Of a DNA stretch of 10,698 nt, positions 1 through 6,691 are shown piece after piece; positions within the stretch are counted from its first letter, which is position 1, and each line of letters opens with the position of its first letter. This DNA comes from Clostridiales bacterium (lineage in GTDB: Bacteria; Bacillota; Clostridia; Oscillospirales; Oscillospiraceae): assembly GCA_012729875.1 (NCBI GenBank), contig JAAYCC010000129.1:1-10698 (forward strand), written 5' to 3'. Below the pieces are notes generated by a model. It was not told the DNA's origin, searched no databases, and saw nothing but the letters and a program-made list of their open reading frames with translations. The translations under genes were made by a program, and so were the position numbers.

Positions 1-22
1 GCTGGCTGCGTGACTGCCCAAA

Positions 23-1198
23 TTATTTATCGGGGCTCTCTATAGCTTTGGCCTTTGCAAAGATTTTGGCGATATCCATCTTCTTGTACGCCTTGGAATA
101 AACTACTTCGCACTCATCCGCCCAGCTGTCGGTCAAAGCTCCGAACATGCTCTCCGCAACATAGTACGGCAGGCTGCGATAATCGTCCTCGCTGGAGAAC
201 TCTACTGCCGCTGTGGTGCTCAGAGGCAGACGGAGAATGACGTGGTATCCCATGCTGCTCTCAACTACCTCGGGATACATCTTATTTTCTTCAGTATCCG
301 AAACCGCTTCCGCAAAAGCCTGATCCATTTTACCTTCCTGGAAAGTATAGCCGTCAGGGAAAGTTTTCAGACCGGGGTCCTCGCTGTTTTGGGCCGCAAG
401 CTCGTCCAGTCGTGACTCAAGCTGTACGGGGTCGGCTATGGCGGAGAGCTCGTCCAGCATAGTTTGAAGCTGTGCTTTCTTTCCGGCCAACTCCTCCTCG
501 CTCAGCTTGTTGTGTTCGCTGTCATAGGTTGACAGGAAGATATGCTTGGCGCGCTTATAGCCCATGTCCTTCGCCTTTTGAAGAACTTCGTCCTCCTCAA
601 GCTTGTCGCCGTTTGTGCCGTACATCTCATCACGCATGCTCTCGTATAGAGCGCTTATCTCGTTTATGTGATCATACAGCTCTTTTGAGAGGAAGGTACT
701 CTCCAGATATTTTATGAATGCCTCTTCGTCTCCCTTACCGTAGGACTCGACGTTGGTCTTCCAGCGTTCCTCGATTTTGGCTCTGGCCTCATCGGAGAGC
801 TCGACACCCATATCCTCAGCCTTGCTCTCAAGTGCGCAGTAGTGCTTAACGGTCTCAAGCCCGTTTTCGACGACATAGTCACGGTAGGACTTTTTTCCGT
901 CAAACATGGCGGTATCATCCCAGTCTGTAATGTCGCCGTAGTAGTTTTCAAGGGTGCTGACATCGTAGTGATAGAAATAAAAAAGCTCCCGCCACGTTAC
1001 GTCGATGCCGTTTATGGTCATCATGACCTCATCCGGGTCGTAAGACTCAAAGCAAGGGGTATAGTCCTTGTTGGCTGTTTCCTTGGCTGTCTCGGTATCA
1101 TCTTTACCCGTATATGCCTGGAGCTCACTGCTCTGGCAGGCCGAGAGCAGACCCATACACATAAAGGCGGCAATTAATAAAGCTGATATTCTCTTCAT
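23..1198 (-). CDS. Parvulin-type peptidyl-prolyl isomerase lipoprotein (PrsA/SurA-like foldase)
   Basis: The product is probably a membrane-anchored extracytoplasmic foldase that helps exported proteins fold by cis-trans isomerisation of prolyl bonds. The 391-residue protein starts with a lipoprotein signal: KR at residues 2-3, a hydrophobic core and lipobox LSAC with the lipidated Cys at 21. A low-complexity acidic linker follows, then a helical N-terminal region (about 55-200) of the SurA/PrsA type. The parvulin domain (about 215-325) shows RAKHIF with His219, a PDGYTF..GKM segment (281-291) and GYHVILRL with His319; both histidines are conserved in parvulins. A 65-residue C-terminal tail follows. 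The ATG has AAGGAG (minus-strand reading of 1205-1210) 6 nt upstream. It lies 97 bp behind mfd on the same strand; mfd followed by a PrsA-like gene is a familiar clostridial order. The family is well supported; the gene name and clients are not determined. Confidence 0.88.
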   Translation of the reverse strand: MKRISALLIAAFMCMGLLSACQSSELQAYTGKDDTETAKETANKDYTPCFESYDPDEVMMTINGIDVTWRELFYFYHYDVSTLENYYGDITDWDDTAMFDGKKSYRDYVVENGLETVKHYCALESKAEDMGVELSDEARAKIEERWKTNVESYGKGDEEAFIKYLESTFLSKELYDHINEISALYESMRDEMYGTNGDKLEEDEVLQKAKDMGYKRAKHIFLSTYDSEHNKLSEEELAGKKAQLQTMLDELSAIADPVQLESRLDELAAQNSEDPGLKTFPDGYTFQEGKMDQAFAEAVSDTEENKMYPEVVESSMGYHVILRLPLSTTAAVEFSSEDDYRSLPYYVAESMFGALTDSWADECEVVYSKAYKKMDIAKIFAKAKAIESPDK

Positions 1199-1240
1199 AT
1201 TCTTCTCCTTATATAATAGATAGCAAACAATGCTGTTTTG

Positions 1241-1269
1241 ATAATATCACTCCGCACATGACTGCTCAA
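1241..1269 (-). promoter_or_regulatory. Candidate promoter for the foldase lipoprotein gene
   Basis: On the minus strand TTGAGC (plus 1264-1269) and TATTAT (plus 1241-1246) are separated by exactly 17 bp, a plausible sigma-A pair (4/6 and 5/6 matches). The start point would be near 1234, giving a leader of roughly 35 nt before the ATG. No terminator hairpin is visible between mfd and this gene, so read-through from mfd may also occur. Confidence 0.4.
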
Positions 1270-1295
1270 CTGATAATCAATAAACAAAGTGTAAA

Positions 1296-4200
1296 TTATT
1301 CGCTCCGCACATCCTCTCCCTGCGCACACTGCACCGCTGAATAGTCCGCCACGAACTGTCTGGCAGTCTCAATTACGCGTTTGCCGGAGCGCAGTCTCAA
1401 GCTCAAGCAGGGCTTTGCTCCGGCCTCGACCCTGAGCCTGCCCTTGTACTCGCTCTGTCCATACAAAACAGACACCTTTTCCATATTGAACTCCGCAAGA
1501 CCAAAGCGGAGAAAGCCTGCCTTCTGGGAGATTTCCGTGATGCCCGCCTGCTCCGCCTCTCCTCGAAGCAGTGCTACATGGATGAGTGAATTGACGCTGG
1601 CCGGAGGATCCCCGAATCGGTCTATGAGCTCGTCGGTCAGATCGTCAGCCTCCTCCTCCGTGCGTATTAGGGCGATTCGGCGATAGAGATCCATTCGCAG
1701 CTCTGAACTCTTCACATAACTTTCGGGAATGTTGGCGGACACGGAAAGATCCGCGCTGCACTCCGTGTGGATGCGCGGCTTTTCGCCCCTCTCCTCCAAA
1801 ACCGCAGACTCAAGCAGCTTCAGATACATATCATATCCTACGTCTGTAAGGTAGCCGCTCTGTTCCGCGCCCAACAGATTTCCCGCTCCGCGTATTTCAA
1901 GGTCGCGCATCGCTATTCTGAAGCCGGAATTAAACTCTGCAAATTCACGTATTGCAGACAACCGCTTCTCCGCAATTTCCGTCAGAACCTTGTCCTTGCG
2001 GAAGGTCAGATAGGCGCCGGCACGGCGCGAGGAGCGCCCAACGCGGCCTCTGAGCTGGTGCAGCTGAGCAAGTCCCAGCTTGTCGGCGTCCTCGATAATG
2101 AGTGTGTTGACATTGGGGATGTCTATGCCTGTCTCAATTATTGTGGTGCAAACCAGTACCTGAGTCTCATTGTTTACAACGCTCTCCATGACATTCGAGA
2201 GCGACTCCTCGTCCAGCCGTCCATGTGCCACGGAAACAGAGACATCCTCCAGAAGCTTGCTCAGGCGCGCCGCGGTGCGCTCAATGCTGTCTATGCGGTT
2301 ATGGACATAGTACACCTGCCCGCCGCGCATTATCTCGCGTTTTATGGCGTCGCAGACAAGTCCCCAGTCGTGTTCCATGACATAGGTCTGAACCGGCTGT
2401 CTGTCCTGAGGCGGCTCCTCAATTGTAGACATGTCGCGTATTCCGGAGAGCGCCATATTGAGCGTACGCGGAATGGGCGTCGCAGAGAGGGTCAGGCAGT
2501 CCACCTGTCGGCTCATCTCTTTGAGCCGCTCCTTGTGTGATACGCCAAAGCGCTGTTCTTCGTCTACCACCAAAAGTCCCAGATTCTTAAACTTTATATC
2601 ATTCTGCAGCAGCCTGTGGGTGCCTATGACGAGGTCTGCCTTGCCGCTTTTCATATCCAGAAGCGTCTGGCGTACCTGTGCGGGCGTGCGGTAACGGTTA
2701 AGCAGCTCTATGTTGACCGGGAACCCGAAAAATCTCTGTACCGCGGTCTGATAGTGCTGCTGTGCAAGCACGGTCGTGGGCACCAGTATCGCCGCCTGCT
2801 TCCCGTCAAGAATGCATTTCATAACGGCTCGCAGTGCGACCTCTGTCTTTCCATAGCCTACATCGCCGCACAAGAGCCTGTCCATCGGCAAGGGCTTTTC
2901 CATGTCGGCTTTTATCTCCTCAATGCAGCGGAGCTGATCGTCAGTCTCCTGATAACCAAAATTCTCCTCAAACTCTATCTGCCACGGAGAATCCTGTGCA
3001 AATGCATGCCCCTCCAGTCTCTGTCTCTCTGCGTATAGCTGTATCAGGCCTTTGGCCATTTCCTTCGCCGCAGCCTTTGCACGGGACTTGGTCCTTGCCC
3101 AGTCGGTTCCGCCCAGCTTCGACAGTCTTACCTGTTTTTCATCGCCTCCGCCGCCGATGTACTTTGAAACCAGATCGAGCTGTGTCGCGGGGACATACAG
3201 GCTGTCGGTTCCGGCATAGCATATTTTAATGTAGTCCTTGTCGACACCGTCCACCGGCATCTTGAATATGCCCGCAAAACGGCCTATTCCGTGGTGCTCG
3301 TGTACAACAAGATCGCCCACGGAGAGGTCCGCGCAGCTCTGCAGGCCCTGTCGGTTCTGCAGAGCTTTTTTCTTTTTGGCATGGCGAAGGCCGCCGTGTA
3401 CTATTTGGTTGTCGGTAAGTACGACAAGATGCGCGTCGGGATATTCAAAGCCCGCTGTCAGGCTGCCCACCGCTACTGCGCAGCTGCCCTCCTGCGGTAA
3501 TTTTCTGAGCTGTTCATCCAAAGAGACTTTAACGCCTTTTCCGATGAAAAAAGTACAGAGCAGATCCGCTTTCCGGCGGTCCGCAGCCAACACCACCACC
3601 CTGTATCCGGCCCCTGTGTAGTGCTTTACGTCCTCGATCGCCGTTTCGGCGCTCCCGCCGTAGGATGGAAGCTGCTTCGCCGTTACACTTACAATGCTGC
3701 GCGGCTCCACGGGGTATCTGCCCGCTGTGAAGTTGTCCCCCATTATAAGGGAAAATCCGGATAGGCGCTCCGTCGCCTGCTCCCATGTCAGGTAACAGTG
3801 TGCCGCCCTGCCGCTTATCAGCCCGCTCTCAATGAGCAGGGCCATATCCTGGGCGTGGTGCTTCATAAAACCGTCCGCCCGCTCGGCGAGCCTGCCCGGC
3901 CGATCCAGCAGAACAAGGCTGTCCGGCGCGAGATAATCAATCGCTGTGACAAATCGGTCGTAGACGAGGTCTAAATATCTGTCCGCGGCGGCGAGGCTCC
4001 CCGTCTCACAAAATTTTTCCGCGTCTTCACGCAGAATATCGGCGATCTTGTGATTGCTGCGCCTATCCGCCTGTTTTTCAAGCTCACGAATCCTGTCCAA
4101 AAATATCTCATTATTATAAATAGAGGGCAACACTTCCCTTGAAGGGAGAATTATGCAGTTTTCCAGCCTTTCATTCCGGCGCTGAGTCTCCGTATCGAAA

Positions 4201-4814
4201 AAGCCCATAGAGTCCACTTGGTCGCCCCAGAATTCGCAGCGTACGGGGTTTTCATATGCGGGCGAAAAAAAGTCCAAAATCCCGCCGCGTCTTGAAAAAT
4301 GGCCCGGACCCTCTACCTGCACCGCTCGGCTGTAGCCGCATTTTATGAGCTGCTCTTCGACCTTTTCGAGAGAGAAGGTCTTTCCGTCCTCAATGACCAG
4401 GGAAGCCTCTTTCATGACTTCCGGCGGCGCCGTGCGCTGGAGAAGACCCATGAGGGTGCAGACCACTACGGGCGCCCTGCCTGCGGCTAGGCCGTAGAGA
4501 GTCCGTATACGCTTATGCTCGTTTTCGCGGGAGACGCCCTCAGCCGCATAGAAGTTCATGTCTCGGCCTGTGAGTATTTGACAGGGCTCATCCAAAAACT
4601 GCTCCAGATCGCGCGCCATGCTCTCCGCATCGTTATCGTCGGCGCACACGACAACAAGCGGCCGTCCGGTTTTCTTACGTAGTCCGGCTGCCGCATTTGC
4701 CCGGCCGGTGGAGCCTAATCCGACTACAAGGGCAGGCAGAGCGCCCCCTTCGACATATGTCGGAAGGAGGTTGAGATTTTTGTCCTCAAAAACAGCCTGT
4801 GCTAAGGCTTGCAT
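1296..4814 (-). CDS. mfd: Transcription-repair coupling factor Mfd (ATP-dependent translocase)
   Basis: Mfd binds stalled RNA polymerase, pushes it forward or off the DNA with an RecG-like translocase and recruits UvrA. The 1172-residue length is normal for the family. In order: a degenerate UvrB-like N-terminal module (about 1-330) with GLGSTGRA in place of a Walker A and the segment FSRRGGILDFF (173-183) with the following EFWGD; a second domain to about 480; the RNA-polymerase-interacting CarD-like domain starting LSVGDLVVHEHHGIGRF (497-513); the translocase with Walker A GDVGYGKT (650-657), DEEQ (751-754), TLSATPIPRT (775-784), ETGIDIPN (894-901) and QLRGRVGR (920-927); and a C-terminal TRCF domain (about 1020-1125). 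The ATG has GAGGA (minus reading of 4821-4825) 6 nt upstream. It is divergent from dnaA. No motif is missing and identification is secure. Confidence 0.98.
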   Translation of the reverse strand: MQALAQAVFEDKNLNLLPTYVEGGALPALVVGLGSTGRANAAAGLRKKTGRPLVVVCADDNDAESMARDLEQFLDEPCQILTGRDMNFYAAEGVSRENEHKRIRTLYGLAAGRAPVVVCTLMGLLQRTAPPEVMKEASLVIEDGKTFSLEKVEEQLIKCGYSRAVQVEGPGHFSRRGGILDFFSPAYENPVRCEFWGDQVDSMGFFDTETQRRNERLENCIILPSREVLPSIYNNEIFLDRIRELEKQADRRSNHKIADILREDAEKFCETGSLAAADRYLDLVYDRFVTAIDYLAPDSLVLLDRPGRLAERADGFMKHHAQDMALLIESGLISGRAAHCYLTWEQATERLSGFSLIMGDNFTAGRYPVEPRSIVSVTAKQLPSYGGSAETAIEDVKHYTGAGYRVVVLAADRRKADLLCTFFIGKGVKVSLDEQLRKLPQEGSCAVAVGSLTAGFEYPDAHLVVLTDNQIVHGGLRHAKKKKALQNRQGLQSCADLSVGDLVVHEHHGIGRFAGIFKMPVDGVDKDYIKICYAGTDSLYVPATQLDLVSKYIGGGGDEKQVRLSKLGGTDWARTKSRAKAAAKEMAKGLIQLYAERQRLEGHAFAQDSPWQIEFEENFGYQETDDQLRCIEEIKADMEKPLPMDRLLCGDVGYGKTEVALRAVMKCILDGKQAAILVPTTVLAQQHYQTAVQRFFGFPVNIELLNRYRTPAQVRQTLLDMKSGKADLVIGTHRLLQNDIKFKNLGLLVVDEEQRFGVSHKERLKEMSRQVDCLTLSATPIPRTLNMALSGIRDMSTIEEPPQDRQPVQTYVMEHDWGLVCDAIKREIMRGGQVYYVHNRIDSIERTAARLSKLLEDVSVSVAHGRLDEESLSNVMESVVNNETQVLVCTTIIETGIDIPNVNTLIIEDADKLGLAQLHQLRGRVGRSSRRAGAYLTFRKDKVLTEIAEKRLSAIREFAEFNSGFRIAMRDLEIRGAGNLLGAEQSGYLTDVGYDMYLKLLESAVLEERGEKPRIHTECSADLSVSANIPESYVKSSELRMDLYRRIALIRTEEEADDLTDELIDRFGDPPASVNSLIHVALLRGEAEQAGITEISQKAGFLRFGLAEFNMEKVSVLYGQSEYKGRLRVEAGAKPCLSLRLRSGKRVIETARQFVADYSAVQCAQGEDVRSE

Positions 4815-4850
4815 GATATTTCCTCGCTGTTTCCTTTAATTGTAATGCCT

Positions 4851-4859
4851 ATTTTAACA
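4851..4859 (-). promoter_or_regulatory. Candidate extended -10 promoter for mfd
   Basis: Reading the minus strand gives TGTTAAAAT, an extended -10 (TGn plus TAAAAT), about 37 bp before the mfd ATG. The -35 position falls in a T-rich run with no good TTGACA match, so the call rests on the extended -10 alone. Confidence 0.4.
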
Positions 4860-4894
4860 CATCTTTATGAAAAAAGAAAAAAATTTGCGCGAAT

Positions 4895-4910
4895 TGCGGA
4901 TAAATCCACA
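4895..4910. repeat. Inverted pair of DnaA-box-like sequences upstream of dnaA
   Basis: TGCGGATAAATCCACA is a quasi-palindrome: arms TGCGGAT and ATCCACA around AA, with one mismatch. The minus-strand reading of 4895-4903 is TTATCCGCA, one change from the consensus DnaA box TTATCCACA. The plus-strand 4902-4910 AAATCCACA has two changes. The two half-sites overlap and face each other. It lies about 125 bp upstream of the dnaA -35 element, so it could serve origin function or autoregulation rather than direct promoter blocking. Confidence 0.55.
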
Positions 4911-4992
4911 AATCGACAGCTCTCAGGTACTGTTATACCGTTCTATGGTCAAGGCATGCTGTAAAACAAGTAAAAAACATGCGATAAACGGG

Positions 4993-5025
4993 TATACTAT
5001 ATTATATATATATTCTATTTTTTAT
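4993..5025. other. A/T-rich tract upstream of dnaA
   Basis: In this 33-bp stretch all but two bases are A or T, including an alternating TA run. It could be an easily melted element or simply an AT-rich promoter-upstream region. No DnaA-trio pattern is visible beside it. Confidence 0.45.
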
Positions 5026-5035
5026 CAAACTTATG

Positions 5036-5064
5036 TTGTCATCGCCACAGAAATTTGTTATAAT
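5036..5064 (+). promoter_or_regulatory. Strong sigma-A-type promoter for dnaA
   Basis: TTGTCA (5036-5041), a 17-bp spacer and a perfect TATAAT (5059-5064) preceded by TG one base upstream (TGtTATAAT, an extended -10). Transcription should start near 5071, giving a leader of about 45 nt before the dnaA ATG. This is the best promoter in the window. Confidence 0.8.
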
Positions 5065-5091
5065 AGAGAAGTTAATATATGCTAATCTCCA

Positions 5092-5104
5092 CCTTTGCAA
5101 AAGG
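5092..5104 (+). promoter_or_regulatory. Small hairpin over the dnaA ribosome-binding site
   Basis: CCTTT (5092-5096) and AAAGG (5100-5104) can pair across a GCA loop. The right arm contains most of the Shine-Dalgarno AAGGAG (5101-5106), so the fold would partly hide it. The stem is only 5 bp, so the effect could be weak or absent. Confidence 0.35.
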
Positions 5105-5115
5105 AGCAAATATAC

Positions 5116-6432
5116 ATGAATTCTGTTTACGATATCTGGTCGAGTGTAATGGATATTCTCTCGACCGAGCTCACTAGCACGTCTATAAGCACATGGTTTT
5201 CCGACTGCAAACCAGTAGAAATAACAGACTCCAAACTCGTTGTCTACACACCGACGGACTTTAAGCGCAACATAATCATCTCCCGCTTTGCAGATACAAT
5301 AAAAAATGCCTTGGGCGACCTGTTTTCCTGTCCCTTTGACTTACAGGTCCTCGCAAATGACGAGCTTGATGACTATGAGAGCATTGTAGATGAACATGAC
5401 AACCTTCCCGAGGTCGCGGGATATACCTTTGACCGCTTCGTCATAGGCAACTCAAATAAATTTGCCCACGCCGCCGCCGTCGCCGTAGCTGAAAATCCCG
5501 GTACCGCCTTTAACCCCCTTTTCATATACGGCAACTCCGGCCTTGGCAAAACCCACCTTCTGCTGGCTATAGGCCAGAAGATCCACGAGACCGACCTCTC
5601 GGCAAAAATCGTGTACGTAAAGGGCGACGAATTCATGAACCAGATGGTCCAGTCTATAAAAGAGAATACACAGGCGGAGTTCAGAAACAAGTTCCGCTAC
5701 GTCGATCTCTTACTTGTAGACGATATCCAGTTCATCGCCGGAAAGCTGGGCGTCCAGGAGGAATTCTTCCACACATTCAACACTCTATACGAGTCCGGAA
5801 AACAGATTGTGATAACCTCCGACCGCCCCCCGATGGAAATGGTCAAGCTTGAAGATCGTCTCCGTACCCGCTTTGAGGGCGGGCTGATGGCGGACATCCA
5901 GCCACCCGACTATGAAACCAGAATGGCAATCATACGCAACAAAGCCTCCCAGCTTGGTATGGCTCTTCCGGATGAGGTAGTCGAATACATAGCGGACGAA
6001 ATAAAGTCAAATATCCGCCAAATAGAGGGCGTTGTAAAACGCCTCACCGCTTACAATTCAATACTTGACGATGAGGTAAACCTCTCGTCTGCAAAGCGTG
6101 CGGTCAAAGACATTATCCGTGTAGGCGCATACATACCCACGCCGGACGTCATCATTGAAGAGACAGCCAGATACTATTCTCTTGAACCGGAAGATCTCAG
6201 AGGTCAGCGACGTTCAAAAAACACCGCCCTTGCCCGCCAGGTGGCTATGTACCTTATGCGCAGCCTTACAAATCTCTCACTCAAAGACATCGGCGAACAG
6301 TTTGAGGACCGCAATCACTCCACAGTCTTGAGTTCCATACGTAAAATTGAGGATCTCCTCGAAAAGGATCCGGTAATAAGCAATACAGTCCGAGATATCA
6401 CAAGCAATATAAACACTTCCCACGGGCAGTAG
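5116..6432 (+). CDS. dnaA: Chromosomal replication initiator DnaA
   Basis: DnaA is the AAA+ ATPase that binds DnaA boxes, forms a filament and melts oriC. I chose ATG 5116 (438 aa) over the upstream in-frame TTG at 5095, because AAGGAG (5101-5106) sits 9 nt before it and MNSVYDIWSSVMDIL matches typical DnaA N termini. Domain I covers about 1-85. A short linker leads into the AAA+ domain: GNSGLGKTH Walker A (139-147), LLLVDDIQF Walker B (198-206), sensor I near TSDRPP (234-239), Arg-finger region RLRTRFEGGL (248-257) and sensor II NIRQIEGVVKRL (299-310). Domain IV carries ALARQVAMYL (371-380) and the recognition helix DRNHSTV (398-404). The usual form of that motif is GRDHTTV, so Asp to Asn at 400 and Thr to Ser at 402 stand out. 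Identification is certain. Confidence 0.98.
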   Translation: MNSVYDIWSSVMDILSTELTSTSISTWFSDCKPVEITDSKLVVYTPTDFKRNIIISRFADTIKNALGDLFSCPFDLQVLANDELDDYESIVDEHDNLPEVAGYTFDRFVIGNSNKFAHAAAVAVAENPGTAFNPLFIYGNSGLGKTHLLLAIGQKIHETDLSAKIVYVKGDEFMNQMVQSIKENTQAEFRNKFRYVDLLLVDDIQFIAGKLGVQEEFFHTFNTLYESGKQIVITSDRPPMEMVKLEDRLRTRFEGGLMADIQPPDYETRMAIIRNKASQLGMALPDEVVEYIADEIKSNIRQIEGVVKRLTAYNSILDDEVNLSSAKRAVKDIIRVGAYIPTPDVIIEETARYYSLEPEDLRGQRRSKNTALARQVAMYLMRSLTNLSLKDIGEQFEDRNHSTVLSSIRKIEDLLEKDPVISNTVRDITSNINTSHGQ

Positions 6433-6433
6433 C

Positions 6434-6442
6434 TTTTCAACA
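6434..6442 (+). repeat. DnaA-box-like TTTTCAACA, copy 1
   Basis: TTTTCAACA begins two bases after the dnaA stop and recurs exactly at 6582-6590. It has two changes from TTATCCACA and one from TTTTCCACA. It may be a weak or lineage-specific DnaA site. Confidence 0.4.
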
Positions 6443-6508
6443 AAACTATCGGCATTTACGAAAACTGTCCTGTTTATATTCTTGCGCCGTCTCAACCCAA
6501 ATATTGCC

Positions 6509-6535
6509 TGTGCAAAACCTAATTTGTTTTACACA
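6509..6535. repeat. Inverted repeat of two DnaA-box-like sites
   Basis: TGTGCAAAA (6509-6517; minus reading TTTTGCACA) faces TTTTACACA (6527-6535) across a 9-nt spacer. The 9-nt arms differ at one base, and each has two changes from the consensus box. TTGCCCACA, also two changes away, follows at 6539-6547, and ATTGCC occurs at 6503-6508 and again at 6538-6543. A cluster of this kind upstream of the melting site suits DnaA loading. Confidence 0.5.
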
Positions 6536-6538
6536 AAA

Positions 6539-6547
6539 TTGCCCACA
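6539..6547 (+). repeat. DnaA-box-like TTGCCCACA
   Basis: The site keeps the CCCACA core of a DnaA box and has two changes in the left half. It lies 4 nt after the inverted pair in the same orientation as its right arm. Confidence 0.4.
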
Positions 6548-6581
6548 TAAGTTTTCCTGTAATATCAATACCTTACTTGAG

Positions 6582-6590
6582 TTTTCAACA
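6582..6590 (+). repeat. DnaA-box-like TTTTCAACA, copy 2, next to the trios
   Basis: This is an exact copy of the sequence at 6434-6442. It is the box-like site nearest the DnaA-trio run, 10 nt before it, where B. subtilis has its essential loading boxes. Confidence 0.45.
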
Positions 6591-6600
6591 TATTTTTTTC

Positions 6601-6620
6601 CTACTACTAACACTACTACC
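6601..6620. other. DnaA-trio element and adjoining A/T-rich unwinding site
   Basis: The plus strand reads CTA CTA CTA ACA CTA CTA CC, so the other strand carries 3'-GAT repeats: five perfect trios in register with one variant between them. In B. subtilis, DnaA-trios of this type (3'-GAT/AAT-5') bind the DnaA filament on single-stranded DNA during opening. An A/T-rich run follows (6621-6635, one G), ending 55 bp before dnaN. A T-rich spacer lies between the nearest box and the trios, where B. subtilis has a GC-rich one. Confidence 0.75.
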
Positions 6621-6668
6621 AAGTATTATATATATCTCTCTTTCTTAACTATCAGAACAAATAAAACT

Positions 6669-6691
6669 TTTTTTAACTGGGGGTTAAAAAA
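6669..6691 (+). promoter_or_regulatory. Hairpin presenting the dnaN ribosome-binding site
   Basis: TTTTTTAAC (6669-6677) and GTTAAAAAA (6683-6691) are perfect 9-nt inverted arms around the loop TGGGG. The G run 6679-6683 is the only Shine-Dalgarno candidate for dnaN (7 nt before the ATG), and the A of the ATG is the last base of the stem. The stem is mostly A-U, so it would be weak. Confidence 0.5.

Larger units (their letters stand above)
4815..5115. other. Divergent mfd-dnaA intergenic region
   Basis: This 301-bp spacer holds no convincing gene. From left to right it contains the mfd ribosome-binding site and extended -10, an A-rich tract (about 4867-4886), a DnaA-box-like inverted pair (4895-4910), a 33-bp tract with only two C/G bases (4993-5025), a strong promoter for dnaA (5036-5064) and the short dnaA leader with a hairpin over its ribosome-binding site. 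In Bacillus subtilis the region upstream of dnaA is one half of a bipartite origin, so this spacer may take part in replication control; that is inference. Confidence 0.8.
6433..6690. other. oriC: Probable core replication origin (oriC), dnaA-dnaN spacer
   Basis: This 258-bp gene-free, A/T-rich spacer has the order of parts known from the Bacillus subtilis unwinding region: DnaA-box-like sites, then DnaA-trio repeats, then an A/T-rich stretch, then dnaN. Box-like sites are at 6434-6442, 6509-6517 (minus), 6527-6535, 6539-6547 and 6582-6590; none matches TTATCCACA exactly and each has two changes. Base composition also shifts from C-rich in dnaA to G-rich in recF and gyrB on the plus strand, which fits an origin near here. 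The boundaries of the functional origin are not determined. Confidence 0.8.

Noticed and set aside
1..22. Sequence after the foldase stop
   Set aside because: It is too short to judge; no terminator or gene signal is visible.
1767..2540. 257-codon frame on the plus strand, antisense to mfd
   Set aside because: It lies wholly within the secure mfd translocase region on the other strand; it is a codon-bias shadow without a start signal.
4867..5085. 72-codon open frame in the mfd-dnaA spacer
   Set aside because: No Shine-Dalgarno precedes it, it runs through the A/T tract and the dnaA promoter, and its translation resembles no family I know.
5095..5115. Upstream TTG start adding seven residues to DnaA
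   Set aside because: This start would place the clear AAGGAG inside the coding region; the ATG at 5116 has proper spacing and a typical N terminus.
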